NCBI GenBank assembly: GCA_947589245.1 | Contig: CANQBD010000008.1 | Coordinates: 1 to 55,715 of the forward strand | Direction: 5' to 3' | DNA: 55,715 nucleotides | From: an uncultured Anaeroplasmataceae bacterium | GTDB taxonomy: Bacteria; Bacillota_I; Bacilli_A; Acholeplasmatales; Anaeroplasmataceae | In this document: positions 8,970-16,723 of the stretch, piece by piece | How the letters are laid out: each line of letters starts with the position of its first letter | Position numbering within the stretch: position 1 is the first letter of the stretch | Made by a program: the position numbers and the translations under genes | The notes under the pieces: model-generated | What the model saw: only the letters and a program-made list of their open reading frames with translations | Told to the model about the DNA's origin: nothing | Database searches by the model: none

Positions 8970-10094
8970 ATGGAAAACGTAAATCAAAAAGAAGTTGTTT
9001 CTGATGTAATACTACGTGATGTAAATAAAATATACCCTAATGGTTTTCATGCAGTTTATGATTTTAATATTGAAATTAAAAAAGGTGATTTTATCGTATT
9101 AGCTGGACCTTCTGGCTGTGGTAAATCAACAACATTAAGAATGATTGCTGGTCTAGAAGAAATTAGTACTGGTGATTTGATTATTAATGGCAAAAGAGTT
9201 AATGACTTAGCTCCTAAGGATCGTGATATTGCGATGGTATTCCAAAATTATGCGCTATATGCTCATATGACTGTTTATCAAAATTTAGCTTTCTCATTAA
9301 CAATAAGAAAAACAGATCCTGCTACTATACATAAGCAAGTAATGTATGCTGCAACAGTGTTGGGCTTAGTTCCATATTTAAATAGAAAGCCAAAGCAATT
9401 ATCAGGTGGTCAACGCCAAAGAGTTGCGGTAGGTCGTGCTATTGTTCGTAACCCTGTTGTTTTCTTACTTGATGAGCCATTATCAAATCTAGATGCTAAG
9501 CTTCGTGGTTCAATGCGTAAGGAATTATTACAACTACATGAAAGATTAGGAGCTACATTTGTTTATGTAACCCACGATCAAATTGAAGCATTAACATTAG
9601 CTACAAGAATTGTAGTAATGAAAGATGGCTATGTTCAACAAATTGCTACGCCAAAGGAAATGTTCGAATATCCTGAAAATATATTTGTAGCTGGATTCAT
9701 TGGAACTCCACCATGTAATTTCTACAATGGTAGTATTAATGCCGAAGGAACAAAATTTGTTCATGTTTCAGGTGCTGAAATTCAACTAACTGCTGAACAA
9801 AAGAAAATTTTAAAAGATTATGCTGGAAAAGAGGTTGTCATGGCATCTCGTCCAGATTATGTCTTCATTGATGAAAAATCATTAGCTGAAAATAAGGGTC
9901 AAGTATTTGACTTAGAAGTTGATTACTTTGAATTCTTAGGTTCATATAAGCTAGTATATGGTACATTTGGTGGCGAAAAGATTATTGCTAAAGCTGATGG
10001 CCGTGATCAAATTAATGAAAAAGTTATTAAAGCTTGTTTTAAGAAATCATCAATTTTATTCTTTGATAAAGAAACAGAAGCTAGAATTAGGTAG
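8970..10094 (+). CDS. CUT1 sugar ABC transporter ATPase (MalK/UgpC/MsmX-type)
   Basis: The ATP-hydrolysing subunit of the importer, 374 residues. Walker A GPSGCGKS is at 46-53, the Q-loop Gln at about 92, the ABC signature LSGGQ at 144-148, Walker B FLLDEP at 165-170, the D-loop (SNLDAKLR) just after, and the switch His at about 202 in THD. The C-terminal third is the MalK-type regulatory OB/TOBE region beginning near FVAGFIGTPPCNF. Many LplBC-type importers borrow a shared MsmX ATPase from elsewhere; here an ATPase is encoded within the operon. The ATG at 8970 follows SD aaggggg; a TTG immediately upstream is less likely. Confidence 0.95.
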   Translation: MENVNQKEVVSDVILRDVNKIYPNGFHAVYDFNIEIKKGDFIVLAGPSGCGKSTTLRMIAGLEEISTGDLIINGKRVNDLAPKDRDIAMVFQNYALYAHMTVYQNLAFSLTIRKTDPATIHKQVMYAATVLGLVPYLNRKPKQLSGGQRQRVAVGRAIVRNPVVFLLDEPLSNLDAKLRGSMRKELLQLHERLGATFVYVTHDQIEALTLATRIVVMKDGYVQQIATPKEMFEYPENIFVAGFIGTPPCNFYNGSINAEGTKFVHVSGAEIQLTAEQKKILKDYAGKEVVMASRPDYVFIDEKSLAENKGQVFDLEVDYFEFLGSYKLVYGTFGGEKIIAKADGRDQINEKVIKACFKKSSILFFDKETEARIR

Positions 10095-10103
10095 GTGAGT
10101 ACG

Positions 10104-10706
10104 ATGAATAATACAGAAAAAGAATTAGTAACTGAAGAAGTAAAAAAAGAAGAATCAGTACAAAATACTACTGAACAAGCTACAGTTGAAAAGAAAAATA
10201 AAGGTTTGGGACAATATTTTAAGAATGTTTGGTTAAGCTTTCTAGATACTTTCCAATATAATCCTTGTAAATTGCCAGGCATTTTAATTGCTTTACCTGG
10301 TCTATTTCTTGGTTTCTTCCTTTCCTTTCATAGTAAAGTACGTATCTATGTTGAAGACGGTCAATTAAATTTATCTGGCTTCTATATGTTCATCATGGTA
10401 CTATTCGGATGTATTAATATTTTTAATGGTGTTACTTTCAGTTCTAAGAGAAATTTAGGCTCATTAATTATATCTATAATTTGTTCTTTGATTATTGCCG
10501 TGTTTGGTGTTTTATGGATAGTAGCTATTGCCAATACATTTGTTCTAACTTCTAGTGGTAGAATAGAGCTACAAATACCATTAAAATTTGATTTTAATTG
10601 TGCAATGTCTATAATTGGTGTAGCACTTGCCGTTATATGTTCAGTTATTGGCTGTATTTTAGGTTACTTCAAATATGACAGAAACTATAAAAAGGTAGTA
10701 TTCTAA
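10104..10706 (+). CDS. Membrane protein with charged N-terminal tail, pectin ABC operon (unknown)
   Basis: No family recognised. The 200-residue protein begins with about 35 residues rich in Glu, Lys and Thr, which are probably cytoplasmic. About four hydrophobic helices follow (roughly 55-75, 90-110, 118-145, 165-190), with a polar stretch between the third and fourth. The ATG at 10104 is chosen with SD TAGGTGAG; the GTG inside that SD is rejected. It overlaps the next gene by one base (TAATG), so translation is coupled. Direct adjacency to the ATPase suggests a physical or regulatory partner of the importer. Confidence 0.78.
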   Translation: MNNTEKELVTEEVKKEESVQNTTEQATVEKKNKGLGQYFKNVWLSFLDTFQYNPCKLPGILIALPGLFLGFFLSFHSKVRIYVEDGQLNLSGFYMFIMVLFGCINIFNGVTFSSKRNLGSLIISIICSLIIAVFGVLWIVAIANTFVLTSSGRIELQIPLKFDFNCAMSIIGVALAVICSVIGCILGYFKYDRNYKKVVF

Positions 10707-11287
10707 TGAAAAATAAAGTAAAAGATGAAATTCAGGATGAAAGACCATATAAAGTAGATTGGCTCTCAAAAATTCCACCTTGGATTATTGTTCTTTTACT
10801 AAAGTATTGGGCAGCTGCGGCTGCCGTTTTCTTTAGTGCAATAGGTGGTATTGATATAGGCTTAAGTTTTGATGATCCGGAAGCAGCTAATCAAGATATT
10901 GTTTTGATAGTGATAATTGGTCTTACTTTAGCATTATTTATGAATTATCTAATTCGGCCAACAGTAAGAATGATGAATAATAGAGCAAATAATGTTTATC
11001 GCTATAATATGATAAATATAAAAGGCTTTTTGTCATTTGTTTTAGCATTGATATATAATATGCTTTTGTCAATCATATTATTTTTTGTAGTTTATTTTAT
11101 GGGTATGCATGGTTGGATTTTGAATCCAATGGGAGGAACAAATTATGGTATTGAGCCGTTTTCGTATGCCTTATTTTATATAATAGTTGACTTCATATTC
11201 TTATTTATAAAAAATGTAATTGTTGATATTAGAGTTAGAATTAAATATAAAAAGCAAGCTACAGAGGTGATTGAAGAAGATGTTTAA
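10706..11287 (+). CDS. Four-helix membrane protein, pectin ABC operon (unknown)
   Basis: No family recognised. The 193-residue protein has polar ends and about four hydrophobic helices (around 25-48, 62-85, 108-132, 148-172). An RPTVRMMNNRANN segment after helix 2 would be a basic cytoplasmic loop, and a Gly-rich MHGWILNPMGGTNYG segment lies between helices 3 and 4. The start overlaps the previous stop by one base and the end overlaps the GH28 gene by 8 bases. It is the fifth unknown small membrane protein of the operon. Confidence 0.78.
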   Translation: MKNKVKDEIQDERPYKVDWLSKIPPWIIVLLLKYWAAAAAVFFSAIGGIDIGLSFDDPEAANQDIVLIVIIGLTLALFMNYLIRPTVRMMNNRANNVYRYNMINIKGFLSFVLALIYNMLLSIILFFVVYFMGMHGWILNPMGGTNYGIEPFSYALFYIIVDFIFLFIKNVIVDIRVRIKYKKQATEVIEEDV

Positions 11288-12818
11288 TATTTTATTTGTC
11301 AGTTCGACTAGTGTTACTTTTGAAATTGAAAATAATGATGTTTTTAAAACAACGCCATATATAGTAAAATTAAATGATGAAATTATCGAACAAGAAATCG
11401 ATAATAATGTACACTCATTATTTAATTTGCTTCCAAATACTGAATATGTTTTAGATATTAATGGTACTAAAAAGAAATTTGTTACTGAGGCAGAATATGT
11501 ATGTTTAAATGTCAAAAATTTTGGAGCTAAGGGTGATGGTATTAATAATGATACTAATTTCATTCAGGCTTGTATTTTGGCTTGCCCAGATCAAGGAAGA
11601 GTCTATATTCCGAAAGGGGAATACTATACAGGACCATTATTTTTAAAAAGTAATATAACAATTGAATTAGAAGAAGGAGTCCATCTTATTGGTGATACAG
11701 ATAGAACACATTATCCTGTTTTGCCTGGTATGACTTATACTAGTGATGAAAAAGATGAATATAATCTTGGTTCTTGGGAAGGGAACCCTTTAGATTGTTT
11801 CGCAAGCATTATTACAGGTATTAATGTTGAAAATGTTAAAATCATTGGTAAAGGTGTTATTGATGGTAATGCCCAAAATGGTGACTGGTGGGTTGATGTT
11901 AGAACCAAGAGAATTGCTTGGCGTCCACGTGGTGTTTTTTTAAACCATTGTAATGGTGTTGTATTTCAGGGTGTAACAGTTACTAATACTCCTTCTTGGA
12001 ATTTACATCCTTATTTTTCAAACAATATTAGATTCTTAGACATGAAGCTAATAAGTCCAAAAGATTCACCTAATACGGATGGCTGTGATCCAGAATCTTG
12101 TACTAATGTTGATATTATTGGTGTTTATTTTAGTGTTGGTGATGACTGTATTGCCATAAAATCTGGTAAGATTTATATGGGAAGAAAATATAAGAAGCCA
12201 TCTTCAAATTTCAATATCCGCAATTGTTCAATGAACTTTGGTCATGGAGCTGTTGTTTTAGGTAGTGAAATGAGTGGTGGCATCAAAGATATTAATGTTA
12301 CAAGATGTTTATTTAATCAGACTGATAGAGGTTTACGAATCAAGACTAGAAGAGGTCGTGGCAAGGATGCTATTATCGATGGCATAACTTTTGAAAATAT
12401 TATAATGAATGAAGTATTGACTCCTTTAGTTATTAATATGTATTATTTTTGTGATCCAGATGGTCATAGTGAATATGTTTACTCAAAAGAGAAATTGCCT
12501 GTTGATGATAGAACTCCATATTTAGGTGATTTTATATTTAGAAATATTGATTGTACAGATGTAAATGTTGCTGCTGGTACATTTTATGGTTTGCCAGAGG
12601 CCCCTATCAAATCAATAAGCATTGAAAATGTTAAATTCAAATATGCTAAAAATCCAAAAGAAGGACGTCCTGCTATGATGGATTTCTTAGATCCAATGAG
12701 TGGTGAAGGATTAATTTTCAATTATGTAGATAATGTACAATTGAAAAACGTTACTTTTGATGGTTTGAAAAAAGAAAAATATCAAAAGCTTCAAGTTAAT
12801 AATTTTAAAGAAGTATAA
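11280..12818 (+). CDS. Glycoside hydrolase family 28 (polygalacturonase/rhamnogalacturonan hydrolase)
   Basis: GH28 enzymes hydrolyse galacturonan or rhamnogalacturonan with inversion. All four signature elements are present: NTD (about 265-267), the DD pair in GDDCIAI (about 288-289), GHG (about 321-323) and RIK (about 353-355). Residues about 1-75 look like a small fibronectin-III-like beta domain; the beta-helix begins at NVKNFGAKGDG. The chain has 512 residues and no signal peptide, so it should act in the cytoplasm on imported oligomers, probably as an exo-enzyme. The ATG at 11280 follows SD agaggtga; an in-frame TTG at 11271 is a weaker choice. It is the last gene of the operon, before a strong terminator. 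Confidence 0.93.
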   Translation: MFNILFVSSTSVTFEIENNDVFKTTPYIVKLNDEIIEQEIDNNVHSLFNLLPNTEYVLDINGTKKKFVTEAEYVCLNVKNFGAKGDGINNDTNFIQACILACPDQGRVYIPKGEYYTGPLFLKSNITIELEEGVHLIGDTDRTHYPVLPGMTYTSDEKDEYNLGSWEGNPLDCFASIITGINVENVKIIGKGVIDGNAQNGDWWVDVRTKRIAWRPRGVFLNHCNGVVFQGVTVTNTPSWNLHPYFSNNIRFLDMKLISPKDSPNTDGCDPESCTNVDIIGVYFSVGDDCIAIKSGKIYMGRKYKKPSSNFNIRNCSMNFGHGAVVLGSEMSGGIKDINVTRCLFNQTDRGLRIKTRRGRGKDAIIDGITFENIIMNEVLTPLVINMYYFCDPDGHSEYVYSKEKLPVDDRTPYLGDFIFRNIDCTDVNVAAGTFYGLPEAPIKSISIENVKFKYAKNPKEGRPAMMDFLDPMSGEGLIFNYVDNVQLKNVTFDGLKKEKYQKLQVNNFKEV

Positions 12819-12827
12819 ATTCAAACT

Positions 12828-12861
12828 AAACCCTTGTTGTCATATTCAGCAAGGGTTTTTT
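12828..12861 (+). terminator. Rho-independent terminator of the pectin operon
   Basis: The stem AAACCCTTG/CAAGGGTTT has a 13-base loop and runs into six Ts. It closes the operon 10 bases after the GH28 stop. Confidence 0.9.
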
Positions 12862-12873
12862 AGTAAATTTTTT

Positions 12874-12902
12874 TTGATTGATATATAAAAGTATGTTATA
12901 AT
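12874..12902 (+). promoter_or_regulatory. Sigma-A promoter of rpiB-upp-atp
   Basis: TTGATT (12874-12879), a 17-base spacer and a perfect TATAAT (12897-12902) lie just after the preceding terminator and 20 bases before the rpiB ATG. As no terminator is seen before 20913, it probably drives the whole rpiB-upp-ATP synthase unit. Confidence 0.8.
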
Positions 12903-12921
12903 AAATAAATGAGGTGCTTTT

Positions 12922-13368
12922 ATGACTATATCAATTGGCTGTGATCATGCAGCATTAGAATTAAAGAATAAATTAATAGAATATTTAAGACTTCAAGGTC
13001 ATGAAATAATTGATAGAGGTACTTTTTCCAAAGAAAGCTGTGATTATCCAGATTATGGCTATTTAGTGGCCAAAGATGTTCAGCAAAAAAGGGCTGAACG
13101 AGGTATTGTTATTTGTTTTACAGGAATAGGTATGTCAATTATTGCCAATAAAGTAAGAGGTGTAAGATGTGCTTTGGTTAATGATGTTGAAACTGCTATT
13201 TTGACAAGGCAGCACAATGACAGCAATTGTCTAGCTTTAGCTGCAAAAAATTTAGATGCTGATGTTGCTTGTGCGATTGTTGAAGCTTGGGTGAAAACGG
13301 AATTTTCTTTTAACGAAAGACATCAAAGACGTATAGATAAAATTACCAAGTACGAAAAGGAGGAATAG
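12922..13368 (+). CDS. rpiB: Ribose-5-phosphate isomerase B
   Basis: RpiB/LacA-family isomerase, interconverting ribose-5-phosphate and ribulose-5-phosphate in the pentose phosphate pathway. The N-terminus [13 protein letters not shown] is the family hallmark, followed by DYPDYG and the anion-binding segment [21 protein letters not shown] containing the catalytic Cys; most homologues have CGTG here, so the Phe is a variant. [13 protein letters not shown] and a C-terminal RHQRRIDKI helix complete the fold. The length (148 aa) is standard. It is followed one base later by upp. RpiB also resembles galactose-6-phosphate isomerase subunits, but the single gene and its context beside upp favour RpiB. 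Confidence 0.93.
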   Translation: MTISIGCDHAALELKNKLIEYLRLQGHEIIDRGTFSKESCDYPDYGYLVAKDVQQKRAERGIVICFTGIGMSIIANKVRGVRCALVNDVETAILTRQHNDSNCLALAAKNLDADVACAIVEAWVKTEFSFNERHQRRIDKITKYEKEE

Positions 13369-13369
13369 A

Positions 13370-13993
13370 ATGTCTGTAACAATTTTAGATCATCCACTTA
13401 TTAAACATAAGCTAACTAATATTCGGAAAGAGGAAACAAAGACTAAGGATTTCTATCAAAATGTTGAAGAAATTGCTGGTTTAATGGCTTATGAAATTAC
13501 GCGTAATTTTCCCTTAAAAGAAGTAGAAATTACAACACCAATTTGTAAATCAAAACAATTTGAATTGGCTCATGATGTTGTTATTGTGCCAATTTTAAGA
13601 GCTGGTTTGGGTATGGTAGAAGGTATAAGAAAAATGATACCCACCGCCAAAGTTGGTTTTATTGGGCTTTATCGTGATGAAAAAACTTTAGAACCTTGTG
13701 AATATTATGCTAAGTTTCCTGATACTATAGTTAACTCAATTGTTTTAGTAGTTGATCCAATGTTAGCTACAGGTGGTAGTGCCTCTGCAGCTATTACCAT
13801 ACTTAAGAAAAGAGGCTGTAAGGATATTCGTTTTGTTGGCTTAGTCGGGGCACCAGAAGGTGTTAAAGTGATGCAAAAGAATCATCCTGATGTTAATTTG
13901 TTTTTAGCAGCCTTAGATGAAAAGCTTAATGATAAAGGCTATATTGTTCCTGGTCTTGGTGATTGTGGAGATAGATTATTCGGTACAAAGTAA
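13370..13993 (+). CDS. upp: Uracil phosphoribosyltransferase
   Basis: Converts uracil and PRPP to UMP in pyrimidine salvage. The PRPP-binding loop is [12 protein letters not shown], and the C-terminal [17 protein letters not shown] is the uracil-binding signature. It has 207 residues, as usual. SD aaggagga overlaps the end of rpiB. Its stop codon overlaps the start of the AtpZ-like gene by one base; upp directly upstream of atp is a conserved Firmicutes order. Confidence 0.97.
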   Translation: MSVTILDHPLIKHKLTNIRKEETKTKDFYQNVEEIAGLMAYEITRNFPLKEVEITTPICKSKQFELAHDVVIVPILRAGLGMVEGIRKMIPTAKVGFIGLYRDEKTLEPCEYYAKFPDTIVNSIVLVVDPMLATGGSASAAITILKKRGCKDIRFVGLVGAPEGVKVMQKNHPDVNLFLAALDEKLNDKGYIVPGLGDCGDRLFGTK

Positions 13994-14232
13994 TGAAATT
14001 TTCTAAATTTGCCAAATATTATGTAATAACAACTCAAGGACTTATAACTATTGTTGTACTTTTGTTTATTGGTTATTATATTGGTGGTTTGATTAATAAA
14101 GATTCGGTTTGGCCAGGTGTTTTGGCAGCTTTTGGAGCTATTTGTGGTATAGTAAGTTTTATTTATATTCTCTTAAAGATGTTAAAAAAGGAGGATAAAA
14201 AGAATGAGCCAAAAAACGAATCAAAAGATTAA
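13993..14232 (+). CDS. atpZ: AtpZ/AtpI-family small membrane protein
   Basis: A 79-residue protein with two membrane helices (about 12-32 and 41-62) and a Lys/Glu-rich C-terminal tail. The GYYIGGLI motif in helix 1 and its position at the head of an atp operon match the AtpZ/AtpI group. In some Firmicutes, AtpI and AtpZ are reported to aid c-ring assembly or Mg2+ uptake. It overlaps upp by 1 base and atpI by 29 bases; its 3' end carries the SD (aaggagg) for atpI. Confidence 0.75.
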   Translation: MKFSKFAKYYVITTQGLITIVVLLFIGYYIGGLINKDSVWPGVLAAFGAICGIVSFIYILLKMLKKEDKKNEPKNESKD

Positions 14233-14620
14233 TTATTTAATAGTACCAATAGTTTTGGTTGTGGCAACAATAGTAGCAATAATTCTTGGCGTGTGTGGTT
14301 ACGATTGGGTTTATTATTTAATAGGAGTATTTACAGGCTTATTGAATCATGGACTAATGTTAAAGATGAGTAGAAGAATTATAAGAATGGCTGAACTTTA
14401 TCCTGATTCAGCCCAAGCTTATGCTAAAAAACAAGCTTGGCTTGGTGTAGTAATTCGTTTAGTAGTTTTTATGGGTATTTTTTTAGCAATATTCTTTAAA
14501 GAGGTCTATGGTAAGCCAGAGAAAATGTGGGTACTAGTAATTGCTTTTGGTGGTTATGTAACTATTAAAGTAGTATTAGTTATAGTTTATCTTATTTTTA
14601 GAAAGAAGGTGAGTGATTAG
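14204..14620 (+). CDS. atpI: ATP synthase subunit I
   Basis: A 138-residue protein with four hydrophobic helices (about 10-30, 35-55, 80-100, 108-130). Its place immediately before atpB, and the basic loop MLKMSRRIIRMAELYP after helix 2, fit the AtpI family, which helps assemble the F0 c-ring and is not part of the mature enzyme. The ATG at 14204 lies within atpZ behind a strong SD; the stop overlaps the GTG start of atpB (TAGTG). Confidence 0.8.
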   Translation: MSQKTNQKINYLIVPIVLVVATIVAIILGVCGYDWVYYLIGVFTGLLNHGLMLKMSRRIIRMAELYPDSAQAYAKKQAWLGVVIRLVVFMGIFLAIFFKEVYGKPEKMWVLVIAFGGYVTIKVVLVIVYLIFRKKVSD

Positions 14621-15306
14621 TGGTTGAATTTTGGCAAAGCTTTTTTGATTTAAGTACTATCAAAAAGCCTGTTGCTTCAACGATAATTATAACGCTGATT
14701 TTATCTTTATTTTTTATCTTATTTAGCTTTAAATTAAAGAAAATTGATCCACTAAAAAAAATACCTTTATGGCTTATTCCCTTTGTGATGTTAGTTGAGC
14801 TGATTAACAATTTTATTAAACAGAATATTGGCAAAAGATGGAGATTTTATGCGCCGTGGTTTTTATCGCTAGCAATTTTTATTCTTACATCGAATATTTC
14901 AGCAATATTTTTGTTAGAAAATCCTACTAGCTACATTATGATTACTATGGCTTTAGCTTTATCAACGTTCTTTTTGATTCAGATAACGGGTATAGTATCA
15001 AATGGCTTTTTGGGATATCTTAAAGGATTGGCTGATCCAAATCCCGTAATGTTACCGATGAATTTAATAAGTGAAATAGCTTTGCCAATATCGTTATGCT
15101 TACGTTTATTTGGTAACATCATTAGTGGTTCAGTAATAGCGTTATTAATTAAAGGTTTATTAGGATGGTTTTCTATCCCTGTGATGCCATTTGTTAATAT
15201 AGTGTTTGATATTGGTTTTGGTATAATTCAAACAGCGGTATTCGTGGTATTGTCAATTATCTTCACATCGATGAAGATTAAAGATGAAGAAAAAATATAT
15301 AATTAA
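14620..15306 (+). CDS. atpB: ATP synthase F0 subunit a
   Basis: Subunit a forms the ion half-channels beside the c-ring. The conserved essential Arg is R162 in SLCLRLFGN, in the helix following the family segment GLADPNPVMLPMNLISEIALP. It has about five or six helices and 228 residues. The start is GTG, overlapping the atpI stop, with SD gaaggtgag upstream. The c-subunit signature suggests that the coupled ion may be Na+. Confidence 0.95.
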   Translation: MVEFWQSFFDLSTIKKPVASTIIITLILSLFFILFSFKLKKIDPLKKIPLWLIPFVMLVELINNFIKQNIGKRWRFYAPWFLSLAIFILTSNISAIFLLENPTSYIMITMALALSTFFLIQITGIVSNGFLGYLKGLADPNPVMLPMNLISEIALPISLCLRLFGNIISGSVIALLIKGLLGWFSIPVMPFVNIVFDIGFGIIQTAVFVVLSIIFTSMKIKDEEKIYN

Positions 15307-15320
15307 AGGAGAAAAAAGAA

Positions 15321-15602
15321 ATGCAATTTTTAACAATTTTTATGAATTTTTTAGCTGAGGTAGCTGAATACAATGAATTTTTTAGAAGTGGTATGGCCTA
15401 TATTGGAGCTGCTATTGCCGTATTTACAGGTGTAGGTGCTGCCATAGGTGAAGGTAATGTTGCTGCTAAGGCAGTAGAAGCAATTGGTCGTCAACCTGAA
15501 GCCTCTAGTAAGATTACTGTTACAATGCTTATCGGTCAAGCCGTTTCAGAGTCAACTGGTATTTATGGCTTTATTATTGCGTTAATGTTATTAGCTAAAT
15601 AA
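15321..15602 (+). CDS. atpE: ATP synthase F0 subunit c with two-carboxylate Na+-type motif
   Basis: A proteolipid with two helices joined by the polar loop RQPE (57-60). The ion-binding carboxylate is E77 in GQAVSESTGIYG; S78, T79 and Y82 reproduce the ESTGIY pattern of Na+-binding c-rings. In helix 1, the position that is Gln32 in Ilyobacter is Glu here (E44 in AAIGEGN), 33 residues before E77, the same spacing as E32/E65 in Fusobacterium nucleatum, whose Na+ ring uses two carboxylates. Na+ coupling is therefore inferred from sequence. The N-terminus is about 12 residues longer than in most c-subunits. SD aaaggaga precedes ATG. Confidence 0.95.
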   Translation: MQFLTIFMNFLAEVAEYNEFFRSGMAYIGAAIAVFTGVGAAIGEGNVAAKAVEAIGRQPEASSKITVTMLIGQAVSESTGIYGFIIALMLLAK

Positions 15603-15638
15603 TAGAAAGGAATTTCACTAACAAGTGATATATAATTT

Positions 15639-16190
15639 ATGGATGAGATTTTAAATAAAATTGCTGAAGCAGTTAATAGCTGTTTGGGTCCACTTACTAA
15701 TATGCATATTACAGGTGGCGATGTGCGCGATTTACTCATTCAACTCATTGCAACTATTATTTTATTTATAGTAATTAGGTTTTTCTTTTGGAAACCTATT
15801 ACTAATATCTTAGAAAAACGAAGAGAAGCTATTGATTCTGCTTTAGAGAGTGCAAAGGCCTCTAGAGATAATGCCAAAGCCTTAGAAGACGATTTAGCTA
15901 ATCAGTTAGAAGCAGCTAAAACGCAAATTAAAGAAATGCTTGCCAAAGCTGAAAAGGATGGCAATCTTCGTCGTGATCAAATTATTGCAGATGCTAAGGC
16001 TGAAGCTAAGAGACGTCTTGATAATTTGGAAATTGAGTTAGAACAAGAAAAAAATAGTATGCAAAAGCAAATTAAAAAGGAAATTGTTGATATTGCCTTT
16101 TTAGCAGCTGAAAAAATCGTGGCTAAAGAAATTAATCAAGATAAATACATGGATGTTGTTGATGAAATTTTGAAGGGGGCCAATGATTAA
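15639..16190 (+). CDS. atpF: ATP synthase F0 subunit b
   Basis: Peripheral stalk subunit: one membrane helix (about 31-50) followed by a long charged coiled coil to residue 183. Family features are FFFWKPITNILEKRREAI just after the helix, and Ala/Glu/Lys-rich heptads. The N-terminus, about 30 residues before the helix, is longer than average. The SD before this ATG is weak. The stop overlaps the atpH start by one base. Confidence 0.93.
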   Translation: MDEILNKIAEAVNSCLGPLTNMHITGGDVRDLLIQLIATIILFIVIRFFFWKPITNILEKRREAIDSALESAKASRDNAKALEDDLANQLEAAKTQIKEMLAKAEKDGNLRRDQIIADAKAEAKRRLDNLEIELEQEKNSMQKQIKKEIVDIAFLAAEKIVAKEINQDKYMDVVDEILKGAND

Positions 16191-16708
16191 TGGTTGAAAA
16201 TGAGTATGCAAAAGCACTCTTTGATTTAGCTGTTGAAGAAAAGAAAATAGACAAATATTTAGAATATTTAGATTATTTAACTAAAATTCTAAAGGATGAA
16301 AAAGATTTTTTAAAGCTACTCGATTCACCTTTAATTGACTTAGATGAAAAGCTTAAAATGGTTGATAAGGTATTTAAGTGCTTTGATGGTGTATTTTTAA
16401 GCTTTTTAAAATTGCTAATTAGAAATAATCGCCTTAATAGTATTAATGTGATTAAAGATTGTTATAATGATTTATTTGAAGAATACAAAGGTGTTTTAAA
16501 AGTGGAAGTAATTAGTTCGGACAAATTAACTAAGGAAAGGATTAATTCACTTAATAAGCTTTTAAAAGATCGATATCCAAATAAAAGACTTATTATTGAA
16601 AATACTGTGAATTCTAATATCTTATATGGCATTCAAATTATTTGTAATGGTGAAAGTTTAGATATGAGTTTGAATAATATGTTAAGTAAGATTAAAGAAT
16701 CACTTTAA
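16190..16708 (+). CDS. atpH: ATP synthase F1 subunit delta
   Basis: A 172-residue subunit that links the F1 head to the b stalk. The N-terminus NEYAKALFDLAVEE is the family signature (YAxALFxxA), and the C-terminal region VNSNILYGIQIICNGESLDMSLNNMLSKIK matches the conserved GG/D-S-L-xxL segment in degenerate form. It starts within the atpF stop (TAATG) and ends 15 bases before atpA. Confidence 0.93.
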   Translation: MVENEYAKALFDLAVEEKKIDKYLEYLDYLTKILKDEKDFLKLLDSPLIDLDEKLKMVDKVFKCFDGVFLSFLKLLIRNNRLNSINVIKDCYNDLFEEYKGVLKVEVISSDKLTKERINSLNKLLKDRYPNKRLIIENTVNSNILYGIQIICNGESLDMSLNNMLSKIKESL

Positions 16709-16723
16709 AGAAGGGATAAATAG

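Noticed and set aside
11201-11563. 120-codon minus-strand frame
   Set aside because: Spans the junction of two tightly packed plus-strand genes and has no family features.
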